A stretch of DNA of 5,766 bases from Sediminibacterium sp. (lineage in GTDB: Bacteria; Bacteroidota; Bacteroidia; Chitinophagales; Chitinophagaceae). Positions 1 to 5,766 of the stretch are shown here, in pieces. The notes under the pieces are model-generated. The model ran no database searches. It saw only the letters and a list, made by a program, of their open reading frames with translations, and had not been told where the DNA came from. The position numbers and the translations under genes were made by a program. The stretch's first letter is position 1; every line of letters starts with the position of its first letter. The stretch is from the NCBI GenBank assembly GCA_028288645.1, contig JAQBNJ010000098.1:1-5766 (forward strand), read 5' to 3'.

Positions 1-333
1 GGGCTTTCAGAAGGATTGGCAGATATTGTTTTTGATATTCCGGTTGAAACGCCTTATGAACATAAAGAAGTGGCTATCGATCCTTCTCTCTTAGACAAGT
101 TTGTTGGCAAATACAATGCGGGCCTTACACTCGAAGTGATCAAAAAAAATAATAAACTCTACCGTCACCGAAATGGCAGCCCGGATATTGAACTGAAACC
201 TGAATCAAATACAAAATTCTTTTACGCAGATGATAGCAACCGACAGTTGGAATTTGAATTAGATGCGGCTGGCAACGTTACCAAGATCTGGTTTATTAAT
301 AATGAACAGAGAGGAGAGATGAAAAAACTATGA
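1..333 (+). CDS. C-terminal fragment of a probable serine hydrolase (DUF3471-like domain)
   Basis: The frame is open from base 1 to a TGA at 331-333, so this is the last 110 codons of a gene that begins outside the window; a TTG at 16 is in frame but there is no reason to treat it as a start. The visible part reads like the small beta-rich domain often attached behind class C beta-lactamase-fold serine hydrolases in Bacteroidota. It has the order 'LLDKFVGKY', then a 'NNKLYRH' strand, 'IELKPESNTKFF', and 'LEFELDAAGNVTKIWF', which matches the usual L-x-x-YxGxY / ELxPxSxxxFF / xFxxDxxGxV pattern of DUF3471-type domains. The catalytic part would lie to the left and cannot be seen, so the enzyme class is an inference from the tail alone. 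The same tail type occurs on a few other exported hydrolases. The protein ends in basic residues (MKKL) with no sorting domain. Confidence 0.6.
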   Translation, partial: GLSEGLADIVFDIPVETPYEHKEVAIDPSLLDKFVGKYNAGLTLEVIKKNNKLYRHRNGSPDIELKPESNTKFFYADDSNRQLEFELDAAGNVTKIWFINNEQRGEMKKL

Positions 334-358
334 TCCTATCTGTAGATCCAAATGCACG

Positions 359-389
359 TTTGCTTGCTTTAAGCGCAACTATAAATTTT
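359..389 (+). promoter_or_regulatory. Possible Bacteroidota-type promoter for the 449-1588 gene
   Basis: TTTG at 359-362 is followed after 19 bp by TAAATTTT at 382-389. This approximates the Bacteroidota sigma-ABfr consensus (TTTG, about 19-21 bp, TAnnTTTG) with one mismatch, the final G. It lies 60 bp upstream of the ATG at 449 in an otherwise non-coding gap. The match is short and AT-rich DNA gives such matches by chance. Confidence 0.3.
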
Positions 390-395
390 TTATAG
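379..395. repeat. Perfect AT-rich palindrome in the leader of the 449-1588 gene
   Basis: CTATAAA (379-385) and TTTATAG (389-395) are perfect inverted copies separated by TTT. The palindrome overlaps the proposed -7 box, so it could be an operator-like site. It could also be a weak terminator hairpin for the gene ending at 333, but only two of the seven pairs involve a weak promoter-independent signal and there is no run of T after the right arm. Function is unproven. Confidence 0.35.
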
Positions 396-448
396 ATCAA
401 TTTATGTAATTCTCACGGCACTGGCATCTCATTTAAAATGCTATTGCT

Positions 449-1588
449 ATGAAGACAGAACTCTACCTGCAAATACCCAAGCCCTGCCATGAGAACTGGG
501 ATGCGATGACATCCGTTGACAAAGGAAGATTTTGTGCAAGCTGCAGTAAAGAAGTAGTTGATTTCTCTTTACTATCAGATGTGGAAGTATTGAATTTCTT
601 TAAAAGATCCACAGGAAATACTTGTGGACGGTTCAATACCGAACAACTGGAGCGGCCGTTACAGGAAACAAAAATTGAAAAAAAGAAGGGATGGAAATGG
701 GCGATAGCGAGTATTACGTCATTGATCATGGTTAGCAAAAGTCAGGCGCAGAAAAAAGGAGAATGTACTGAGCTGATAGGGAAAGTAAAAATTGAACAAC
801 CTAAAAAACCTGAGATCAAGAAACAACCTGTTGTTAAAAGAATCGTAGGAGATACCATTGTTCTGCCAACTATTCAGCTACAACCCCAATGGTTAGGAGA
901 AGTTGTTATCACTGCATCCGGGCGGAAAATAAAACTCGAAGGTATTGTTGTGAATGAAAAAAATGAGCCCTTACCCGGCGCTACAATTCATTCTGGCAAT
1001 GACGCGGTAATCGGTTACGCAGATCAAAAAGGACATTTTGAAATAACTACGTCTGCAAAAGGAGATAAACTTCCCATAACATTCAGATCCGTTGGGTATA
1101 TCGATGATCATTCTGTTATTGATCTTATCGAGGATGAAGTAGAGTTGAAGGTCTTTATGAAACCTAAAGTAAATATACTGCCTGAAGTATCCGTAATCTC
1201 CTATGCTTCCAGGAGCATCTGCATGATTGCAGGAGGTGTCACATCCTATAGAAGTGTAACTAAAAAAGATACCGCTGTTGCAATCATCAGGAAAGTATTA
1301 GACACACCTTCCCCTTTTAAAATTCTGGCGAATCCATTGAAAATATATCCAAACCCGGCTATAAAAAATTCTGTCATTCATCTTTCTATAAAGGAGATCG
1401 GCAGTTACCAGGTGCAGTTGTTTGACAATACATCAAGGCTATTGCAGATAGAAGAGAACACAACAACTGTAAAAAAGGAGACTATCAATTTGCAATTACC
1501 TGCAAATGTTGCTTCAGGTATTTATTATATCAGGTTGATCAACATGGCAACAAAGAAGTCGTATACAGATAAGTTGATCGTTCAGTGA
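449..1588 (+). CDS. Cys-motif / carboxypeptidase-regulatory-like protein with T9SS type A sorting domain
   Basis: This 379-residue protein belongs to a Bacteroidota family usually annotated as carboxypeptidase-like regulatory domain or T9SS sorting domain protein; its role is unknown. Residues 1-70 form a conserved N-terminal module with C13-H14, C29-x2-C32 and C59-G-R-F, a pattern that could bind a metal. A lysine run (78-80) precedes a hydrophobic stretch (about 82-97) ending in S-Q-A-Q at 98-101, which resembles a signal peptide placed inside the chain. A Lys/Pro-rich linker (about 115-130) follows. Residues 161-235 (start 'KLEGIVVNE', 'EPLPGATI', 'GHFEITT') look like a carboxypeptidase-regulatory beta-sandwich, and 'EVVITASG' (151-158) and 'EVSVISYAS' (246-254) flank it. 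Residues 291-379 match a type IX secretion type A C-terminal domain: 'KIYPNPA', then 'GSYQVQLFD', 'ASGIYYIRL' and a basic end 'KLIVQ'. The ATG at 449 is chosen because the N-terminal module starts exactly there; no Shine-Dalgarno sequence is seen. It is flanked by a promoter-like site and a downstream hairpin, so it is probably monocistronic. Confidence 0.88.
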   Translation: MKTELYLQIPKPCHENWDAMTSVDKGRFCASCSKEVVDFSLLSDVEVLNFFKRSTGNTCGRFNTEQLERPLQETKIEKKKGWKWAIASITSLIMVSKSQAQKKGECTELIGKVKIEQPKKPEIKKQPVVKRIVGDTIVLPTIQLQPQWLGEVVITASGRKIKLEGIVVNEKNEPLPGATIHSGNDAVIGYADQKGHFEITTSAKGDKLPITFRSVGYIDDHSVIDLIEDEVELKVFMKPKVNILPEVSVISYASRSICMIAGGVTSYRSVTKKDTAVAIIRKVLDTPSPFKILANPLKIYPNPAIKNSVIHLSIKEIGSYQVQLFDNTSRLLQIEENTTTVKKETINLQLPANVASGIYYIRLINMATKKSYTDKLIVQ

Positions 1589-1591
1589 GGC

Positions 1592-1622
1592 AGTTAATAG
1601 TTAATAGTTAATAGTTAATAGT
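1592..1622 (+). repeat. 7-bp tandem repeat (GTTAATA), about 4.4 copies
   Basis: Bases 1593-1620 are four exact copies of GTTAATA, and period-7 identity extends from 1592 to 1622. The array begins four bases after the TGA of the upstream gene and lies between two convergent genes. Copy number of such short arrays can vary by replication slippage. It also supplies the left arm of the downstream inverted repeat. Confidence 0.85.
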
Positions 1623-1674
1623 ACAGATCAATATTGTCGGAGTCTTGCACTATAATTATTAACTATTAATTTTT
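1608..1674 (+). terminator. Terminator-like inverted repeat between convergent genes
   Basis: TTAATAGTTAATA (1608-1620) is perfectly complementary to TATTAACTATTAA (1657-1669), giving a 13-bp stem around a 36-nt loop, followed on the plus strand by five T (1670-1674). The position, just after the stop at 1588 and before the convergent stop at 1679, suits a terminator. The stem has one G:C pair and a long loop, so it would be weak; because the left arm is repetitive, several registers could pair. Confidence 0.4.
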
Positions 1675-1678
1675 AACT

Positions 1679-3232
1679 TTATCTCTCCACCGAACTTAAC
1701 CGATACTCCTGTATCAAAGCCGGGTTCTCAGGTGTCAATGTAAAACTCACGCGCACATTTGCTTTTTCTCCTTCCATAATAAAATACCCCCGCAACTGGT
1801 TTTCAGGAACTACCTCTCTTACGTTTATGATCTTTCCTGCTTTGGCAAATGCAACATTCGCATCTTTCTTCATCTCATCCGTAAAATAATCGGAGAAGAA
1901 ATTTTCTGCGAAGATGCCTGAAGTGGTTGCGTTGGTAAAATCTGGAAGCAGTTTTACGAGCTCATTTCTTCTTTGCGTTAATATGTTTGATGGCGTGAGT
2001 TGTCTTGATTTCAATTGTGCCATCCTGATCAAAGTATCCATCACCATTATATTAGGTGTGGAGGCGGGTGCGTAAGTAACATTTCCAAAATAGATCACAC
2101 CCAAACCATATTCAGGCAATATTGCCCAGTTACTGCCAAAACCCGGAAGGCCCCCGCTATGGCCAACAGTTTCGCGCGATTCACAATCTTTTGTCCAGCG
2201 CAAGCCATATGCGTAAGCAGCCGCCTGCGGGCAACCGCGGCCGCTGGGATATTTATAATTTGCATTGAGTGATGCAAAGCGCCAGGGCTGGTGCATTTCC
2301 CTAATAGAACTTCTTTTTACGGGCCCCGCATCAGCGGCATTGCTTGGTGGCCATGCTGATTGATGTAACGCAACATATTTGCTGAATGATTCTATCGATG
2401 TGATCATTCCGCCCATCGCTCCGTAGATCCCGTCATGCAGCAATGTTTCTTCGCGCCAATTATCATTGATCCAGCGATAACCATGAGCGAGTTCATTGGC
2501 GGGCACTTTTGTATATTCCCATTCTGCCTGGTTCATACCCAATGGTTTCCAGATATTTTTTGCGATGTATTCGCTGTAGGGTGTGCCGGTTACTTTTTTA
2601 ATGATGTATCCCAACATCGCAAAACCCATATTGCTGTATTCATACGTGAGCCCCGGGTCATTGGAAAACGAGATTCCTTTTTTGATCAACGCGATGAGAT
2701 CAGCATCCGTATCTGCCAGTTGTCTATCGCCCCATGGATTGTCTTCCGGAAATCCTGCTGAATGCGTTAGCAGGTTTTTGATCGTGATCTCAGGTGCATC
2801 GCTTGTTAATTTTTGTCCTTTCATTTCAGGTATATACAGATACACAGGATCATCCAGTTTCAGTTTGCCTTCATCACGCAGTTTCATAATGGCCATCGCA
2901 GTGAAACTCTTGCTCATAGATGCGATACGGAACATAGACTTTGTTGTGGCAGGAATTTTTTTATCGATATCTGAATAACCGCCACTTCCTGAATACACTA
3001 ATTTTCCATCAAGCAGAATGCCGAATGCATAACCTGGAAAATGATTCTTCTCTGCATACTCCCGGTAAATTTTTTCAACAACAGGAAAGTAGGTCTCTAT
3101 CTTTTTTAACCGGTCCGACGCTGCAAAAGCAGGCGGCTGATACGCTGTATTGGGATTGGGTATGAGCGACTTATTCTGTGCATACAAATTCAGCGACAAA
3201 ACTGTCATTACAACTATTAATATTTTATGCAT
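1679..3232 (-). CDS. Secreted class C beta-lactamase-fold serine hydrolase
   Basis: This 517-residue protein is a serine hydrolase of the beta-lactamase/penicillin-binding protein (PF00144) superfamily. The three active-site motifs are present in order: S105-M-S-K108 (nucleophile and general base), Y199-S-N201, and H358-S-G360 in place of the KTG triad. Members include D-aminopeptidases, esterases and DD-peptidases as well as beta-lactamases, so the substrate cannot be named. The first 19 residues are a signal peptide ending in Y-A-Q, pointing to periplasmic or outer-surface location. The catalytic fold spans roughly residues 40-400; a further region of about 115 residues (400-517) forms a C-terminal extension. 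Two cysteines at 334 and 350 could form a disulfide. The ATG at 3230-3232 is preferred over an upstream ATG at 3263-3265 because it places the signal peptide at the N-terminus and is preceded by an AT-rich leader typical of the phylum. The gene is separated by about 400 bp from its upstream neighbour, so it probably has its own promoter. Confidence 0.9.
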   Translation of the reverse strand: MHKILIVVMTVLSLNLYAQNKSLIPNPNTAYQPPAFAASDRLKKIETYFPVVEKIYREYAEKNHFPGYAFGILLDGKLVYSGSGGYSDIDKKIPATTKSMFRIASMSKSFTAMAIMKLRDEGKLKLDDPVYLYIPEMKGQKLTSDAPEITIKNLLTHSAGFPEDNPWGDRQLADTDADLIALIKKGISFSNDPGLTYEYSNMGFAMLGYIIKKVTGTPYSEYIAKNIWKPLGMNQAEWEYTKVPANELAHGYRWINDNWREETLLHDGIYGAMGGMITSIESFSKYVALHQSAWPPSNAADAGPVKRSSIREMHQPWRFASLNANYKYPSGRGCPQAAAYAYGLRWTKDCESRETVGHSGGLPGFGSNWAILPEYGLGVIYFGNVTYAPASTPNIMVMDTLIRMAQLKSRQLTPSNILTQRRNELVKLLPDFTNATTSGIFAENFFSDYFTDEMKKDANVAFAKAGKIINVREVVPENQLRGYFIMEGEKANVRVSFTLTPENPALIQEYRLSSVER

Positions 3233-3291
3233 AGTTATTTTTATATAGACGATTAAGATAGGCAATTTCTCACAGCAAACTGTTCGGTTTC

Positions 3292-3324
3292 ACGCAAAGG
3301 CGCAAAGGAGCCAGGGCGCTAAGA
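3292..3324. repeat. Degenerate 8-bp tandem repeat of the CGCAAAG family
   Basis: From 3293 the sequence reads in octamers: CGCAAAGG, CGCAAAGG, AGCCAGGG, CGCTAAGA, the first two exact copies and the others decayed. An inverted CTTTGCGG lies at 3348-3355. Repeats of CGCAAAG or ACAAAG in intergenic DNA are, from general knowledge, common in Bacteroidota genomes and have no assigned function. They lie 60-95 bp upstream of the serine hydrolase start. Confidence 0.7.
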
Positions 3325-3362
3325 AAAAGAAAAAGCAGTACAAGAAGCTTTGCGGTTACTGC
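3324..3362 (-). terminator. Possible intrinsic terminator on the minus strand
   Basis: Read on the minus strand, GCAGTA (3362-3357) pairs with TACTGC (3340-3335) around a 16-nt loop that can itself form a CAA/TTG mini-stem, and is followed at once by TTTTTCTTTTT (3334-3324). A short stem plus U-rich tail is the intrinsic terminator pattern. It would stop transcripts coming from the genes to the right before the serine hydrolase. The stem has only six pairs, so it may be weak, and it lies about 270 nt beyond the preceding stop codon. Confidence 0.4.
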
Positions 3363-3494
3363 CTACGCAGGGAATACAATTGAAGAAAGAGCCTGCACCA
3401 CCGATCAGGTATCATAGACCGGCTGGTAAATAATGGCATTTTTTGATAACGGAAAGTCCGATGTACATTTTTTGTAGTCAATAGGTGTAGAAGA
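3363..3494. other. Intergenic spacer with no recognised gene
   Basis: This is the middle of the roughly 400-bp gap between 3232 and 3632. I see no coding signal, RNA gene or IS remnant. It contains a 9-bp direct repeat, CATTTTTTG, at 3437-3445 and 3466-3474, and a small palindrome ATGTACAT at 3461-3468. Both may be chance. Confidence 0.5.
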
Positions 3495-3590
3495 AAAGCT
3501 GGAACACAAAGCCCGCAAAGGTTTCGCAAAGTACGCAAAGGTTTCCTAAAGGGGCTTTGCGGTACATAGCGGACTTTGCGTTCCAGCTTT
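3495..3590. repeat. Long inverted repeat containing a 20-bp CGCAAAG tandem array
   Basis: The outer arms, 3495-3511 and 3574-3590, are inverted copies matching at 16 of 17 positions (AAAGCTGGAAC then A/G, then CAAAG). Inside the left half, two 20-bp units (3505-3524 and 3525-3544) agree at 17 of 20 positions, followed by a decayed partial unit CCTAAAGG (3545-3552); CAAAG-type boxes therefore recur at alternating 9 and 11 bp. A nested hairpin joins GTACGCAAAG (3531-3540) with CTTTGCGGTAC (3555-3565), with one bulged G. On the minus strand the structure starts about 40 bp after the stop of the 3632-4669 gene and is followed by TTTTCTTC-like sequence, so it might also act as a terminator or 3'-end stabiliser. 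It resembles intergenic repeats of Bacteroidota; no mobility gene is present. Confidence 0.75.
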
Positions 3591-3631
3591 AAACCTCAGC
3601 CTTAGGCAACTTTATCTATTTGCACAGCACA

Positions 3632-4669
3632 TTATTTGTAGTAAGGCATATGCGCATCATTAAATGCTTTTTCCGCCGCTTCAAAAGCCTGTAACAATTG
3701 TGTGCGGCCGTTATTTGCATTTGCATTTAACTGGTTGAATTGGTTGCTGGCATTGTTGATCTCTTTTACGCCGGTATTATATGCATCCACATCTTCTTTT
3801 GTTTTGCTGGATTTTGCTTCAAAGCTCTTTTTAAGTTTTTCGAAACTATCCTGCTTCAAATAAAAATCAAGCATTTTCGGAACATTGGTTTCAGCAGAAG
3901 TTTTATAAAAGTTCAGCAACTGCCTGCAGGCATTTGCCAGTTGTCCATTACCTTCAAAAGTTCGCAGGGCATCTAATGCGATAAGTCCCTCTGTGGCATA
4001 TTTCAATAAAGCTGAGCGCGCCTGTTCAATATCATTTACTTTTTTATCATTCATATACTTCACCATCTCCGCATCCTGGAAATTGGCCTTGAAGAATACC
4101 ATGTATACCTGGTTCACATAGTGGTTCAGCTTGCCCGCTTTATCCATTTTCTCACCCAGTTCATCCTGGCTGTCGATCAGTTTTACGTTGTATTTTGCAG
4201 CAAATGCTTTGTTGGCAGTGTTCATTTTATCTGTGGCCTGCCTGACCTTTTCATTGGTCTTTTCCTGCAATAAAATATACGCTTCCATTTTATCGATCGA
4301 TTGTTCGGCGATCTCTTCCAGGTTTACGATCTTGCTGTAGTCTTCGTTGAAAACGTTATAGCAGAGATTGATATAATCAATACTGCTTTGCCGAAGTGTA
4401 TTGTCGCCTTTGTAATAAGGCAGATCCATGGTTTTATACCTGCTGTTGGTAATGCTGGTAAGCGCGGCCTGTCTCAGTTTCTCTACTTTGCGGGCACGCC
4501 TGCCATGTGCTGCGGCACTCATGTAAGCCATGTATTTCTGGTTCATCTCTACATGTGCACTACTCACAGAGGTCATATAACTGCCGGGATCATCTTGCGC
4601 AGATGCGGCAGTAGTTGATATCAATAGCACGTAAACAAAAAACAGGATGTGTTGAATTTTGGTTCTCAT
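3632..4669 (-). CDS. Secreted helical protein, possibly LIC11966-like surface protein
   Basis: The product is 345 residues with a clear signal peptide: basic start M-R-T-K, hydrophobic core (about 8-18) and A-S-A cleavage site at 22-24 before Q25. No lipobox cysteine is present, so it should be soluble in the periplasm or outside the cell. The mature part is almost entirely predicted helical and rich in Lys, Ala, Asn and Gln, with no transmembrane segment and no catalytic motif I can identify. Recognisable landmarks are 'DLPYYKGD' (82-89) and the C-terminal 'MPYYK'. This arrangement reminds me of proteins called LIC11966-family surface proteins, but that is recall, not a search; function is unknown in any case. 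The ATG at 4667-4669 is chosen because it opens the signal peptide; a further in-frame ATG at 4778-4780 would overlap the preceding gene by 77 bp. It follows the S41 peptidase by 34 bp on the same strand, suggesting co-transcription. Confidence 0.82.
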   Translation of the reverse strand: MRTKIQHILFFVYVLLISTTAASAQDDPGSYMTSVSSAHVEMNQKYMAYMSAAAHGRRARKVEKLRQAALTSITNSRYKTMDLPYYKGDNTLRQSSIDYINLCYNVFNEDYSKIVNLEEIAEQSIDKMEAYILLQEKTNEKVRQATDKMNTANKAFAAKYNVKLIDSQDELGEKMDKAGKLNHYVNQVYMVFFKANFQDAEMVKYMNDKKVNDIEQARSALLKYATEGLIALDALRTFEGNGQLANACRQLLNFYKTSAETNVPKMLDFYLKQDSFEKLKKSFEAKSSKTKEDVDAYNTGVKEINNASNQFNQLNANANNGRTQLLQAFEAAEKAFNDAHMPYYK

Positions 4670-4703
4670 AAACAGTTTTATAATTATTGTAAGTATTAGC
4701 GCT

Positions 4704-5766
4704 TTATTTTTTTGATGATAATACCTGGAATGCAGTTCCAATCCAGGGATCTGTAAGCAATGACAGTTTCCATTTCTCATTCATTATTCTCAGCCCGGGG
4801 AGCAATTTTAATTTTTGCTCTTCTGTTTGCGGGTTTTGCACGGTGAACAAACTGGTAATTCCGTGCTCCATCGCATCAAATTGTTTTTCCAATACTTCTT
4901 CTTTTGCTTTCCGCTGCAAAACCTGTTGCAATTGTAATGAAATATCTTTTTTCTGTTCCAGATCTTTCATCAATACCGTATTTTTTTTCACATTGCTATA
5001 CCAGGCAGAAGTATCCGCGATCGCCCGGCCCCTGTATACAAAAAAGGAAAGGCTGTCGGCCGCATAGGGCGTGTAAAAGCGATTTGCCTCGATGCGTGGC
5101 GCCTGCAAAACGGCGGGTTGTGTGGATTCATGTTTCATCATCACTTCTGCAAGATCGGGTAACCGGATATCCGGTATCACACCATCGCCCTGCGCTGTTG
5201 CGCCGGTAATACGGTATAATTTTTCGATGGTGAGTTTTAAAAATGTTTGTGCCATGCTTCCCTGTTGTGATGCGCCGGGTTTTGTTAGTGTATCAAGCGG
5301 AAGTATCACCTGTCCTGTAGCTTTTCCATAAGTGGGTGTGCCCATGATCACTGCGCGATGGTAATCCTGTAAAGTGCCGGCTACCAGTTCGGATGCAGAC
5401 GCACTCGCGCCGTTCACCAACAACAGCAACGGGCCATCATAAATAGTACCGCGATTCACATCTTTCAATGTGTACACTTTGCCACCGGAAGGAGCGATCT
5501 GTGCAACAGGGCCCGCATCAATAAAAATACCCGCTAACTCAACGGCTTCCTGCATGGAGCCACCACCGTTGTAACGAAGATCAAGTACCAATCCATTGAT
5601 GTTTTCTTTTTTCAAACGGATGATCTCTTTGGCAACATCGTTTGCGCAGCCTTTGATATTATTTTGCTGGTTATCCCAATCTGTATAAAATGCAGGTAAT
5701 GAAAGATAGCCCATCGTATAGCCGGCGCCCTTCAATAAAAAACTTTTTACGCGGCTCTCATCGTCA
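4704..5766 (-). CDS. C-terminal-processing peptidase, S41 family (Prc/tail-specific protease type), 5' end missing
   Basis: The frame is open to the right edge, so the 353 visible residues are the C-terminal half of the protein; residue 11 is a TTG Leu codon, not a start. The S41 core is clear: 'MGYLSLPAFY', then 'LVLDLRYNGGG', then 'NGASASASELVAG' with the nucleophile Ser at visible residue 123 (codon 5397-5399), 'LQDYHRA' with Asp134, and 'TYGKATGQ' with the catalytic Lys148. Ser-to-Asp (11) and Ser-to-Lys (25) spacings equal those of E. coli Prc S430, D441 and K455, so a Ser-Lys dyad enzyme is expected. A PDZ domain and signal peptide would lie upstream. After the core, about residues 200-353 form a C-terminal region with a charged helical stretch (about 265-300), as in Prc-type rather than short CtpA-type enzymes. 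Such periplasmic proteases trim or degrade envelope proteins from the C-terminus. The neighbouring secreted protein 34 bp downstream could be co-expressed; no substrate link is shown. Confidence 0.92.
   Translation of the reverse strand, partial: DDESRVKSFLLKGAGYTMGYLSLPAFYTDWDNQQNNIKGCANDVAKEIIRLKKENINGLVLDLRYNGGGSMQEAVELAGIFIDAGPVAQIAPSGGKVYTLKDVNRGTIYDGPLLLLVNGASASASELVAGTLQDYHRAVIMGTPTYGKATGQVILPLDTLTKPGASQQGSMAQTFLKLTIEKLYRITGATAQGDGVIPDIRLPDLAEVMMKHESTQPAVLQAPRIEANRFYTPYAADSLSFFVYRGRAIADTSAWYSNVKKNTVLMKDLEQKKDISLQLQQVLQRKAKEEVLEKQFDAMEHGITSLFTVQNPQTEEQKLKLLPGLRIMNEKWKLSLLTDPWIGTAFQVLSSKK

Noticed and set aside
438..452. A four-codon frame (ATG CTA TTG CTA TGA) whose stop overlaps the ATG at 449, as in translational coupling.
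   Set aside because: Too short to distinguish from chance and without any initiation signal.
463..738. A minus-strand open frame opposite the N-terminal module of the Cys-motif protein.
   Set aside because: Antisense shadow; the plus-strand frame has the recognised conserved family sequence.
2015..2978. Several plus-strand open frames opposite the serine hydrolase gene.
   Set aside because: They are antisense shadows of a gene with complete active-site motifs and show no recognisable protein features.
3233..3265. An upstream ATG that would add 11 residues to the serine hydrolase.
   Set aside because: It would push the signal peptide away from the N-terminus; the ATG at 3230-3232 gives a normal signal peptide.
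3356..3538. A 60-codon open frame on the minus strand in the gap upstream of the serine hydrolase.
   Set aside because: Its N-terminal part is just translation of the CGCAAAG repeat array (giving a Leu/Arg/Cys-rich run of the type often misannotated as a hypothetical protein in this phylum); no domain, no signal and no leader.
3495..3590. CRISPR-like reading of the repeat region.
   Set aside because: The units are contiguous 20-bp tandem copies with no unique spacers and no cas genes nearby.
4670..4780. An upstream ATG that would add 37 residues to the secreted helical protein.
   Set aside because: It would overlap the end of the S41 gene by 77 bp and bury the signal peptide; the ATG at 4667-4669 fits better.

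Overview
The window looks like chromosomal DNA from a member of the Bacteroidota, most likely the Chitinophagales/Chitinophagaceae. This is inferred from the protein families (a Cys-motif/carboxypeptidase-regulatory protein with a type IX secretion C-terminal domain, and a Prc-like S41 peptidase of Bacteroidota type), AT-rich leaders without Shine-Dalgarno sequences, signal peptides ending in Ala-Gln, and an intergenic repeat built on CGCAAAG that is familiar from this phylum.

Layout: the left edge carries the last 110 codons of a plus-strand protein, probably the C-terminal domain of a serine hydrolase (1-333). After a 115-bp gap with a promoter-like site and an AT-rich palindrome comes a complete plus-strand gene (449-1588). 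It encodes a four-cysteine N-terminal domain, an internal signal-like hydrophobic segment, a carboxypeptidase-regulatory-like domain and a type IX sorting domain. It converges on a minus-strand gene across a 90-bp gap holding a 7-bp tandem repeat and a matching inverted copy, probably a terminator.

The minus strand then holds three genes, read from right to left: a C-terminal-processing S41 peptidase that runs off the right edge (4704-5766), a secreted helical protein 34 bp downstream of it (3632-4669), and a complete secreted class C beta-lactamase-fold serine hydrolase (1679-3232). The first two are close enough to share a transcript. The third is separated from them by about 400 bp of non-coding DNA containing two clusters of CGCAAAG repeats, one inside a long inverted repeat, and a terminator-like hairpin.

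All complete genes appear to encode envelope or exported proteins. I see no defence system, CRISPR array, tRNA/rRNA, transposase or integrase. The most unusual structure is the CGCAAAG repeat region at 3292-3590; the most unusual protein is the 449-1588 product. Neither is convincing evidence of a wholly new system.
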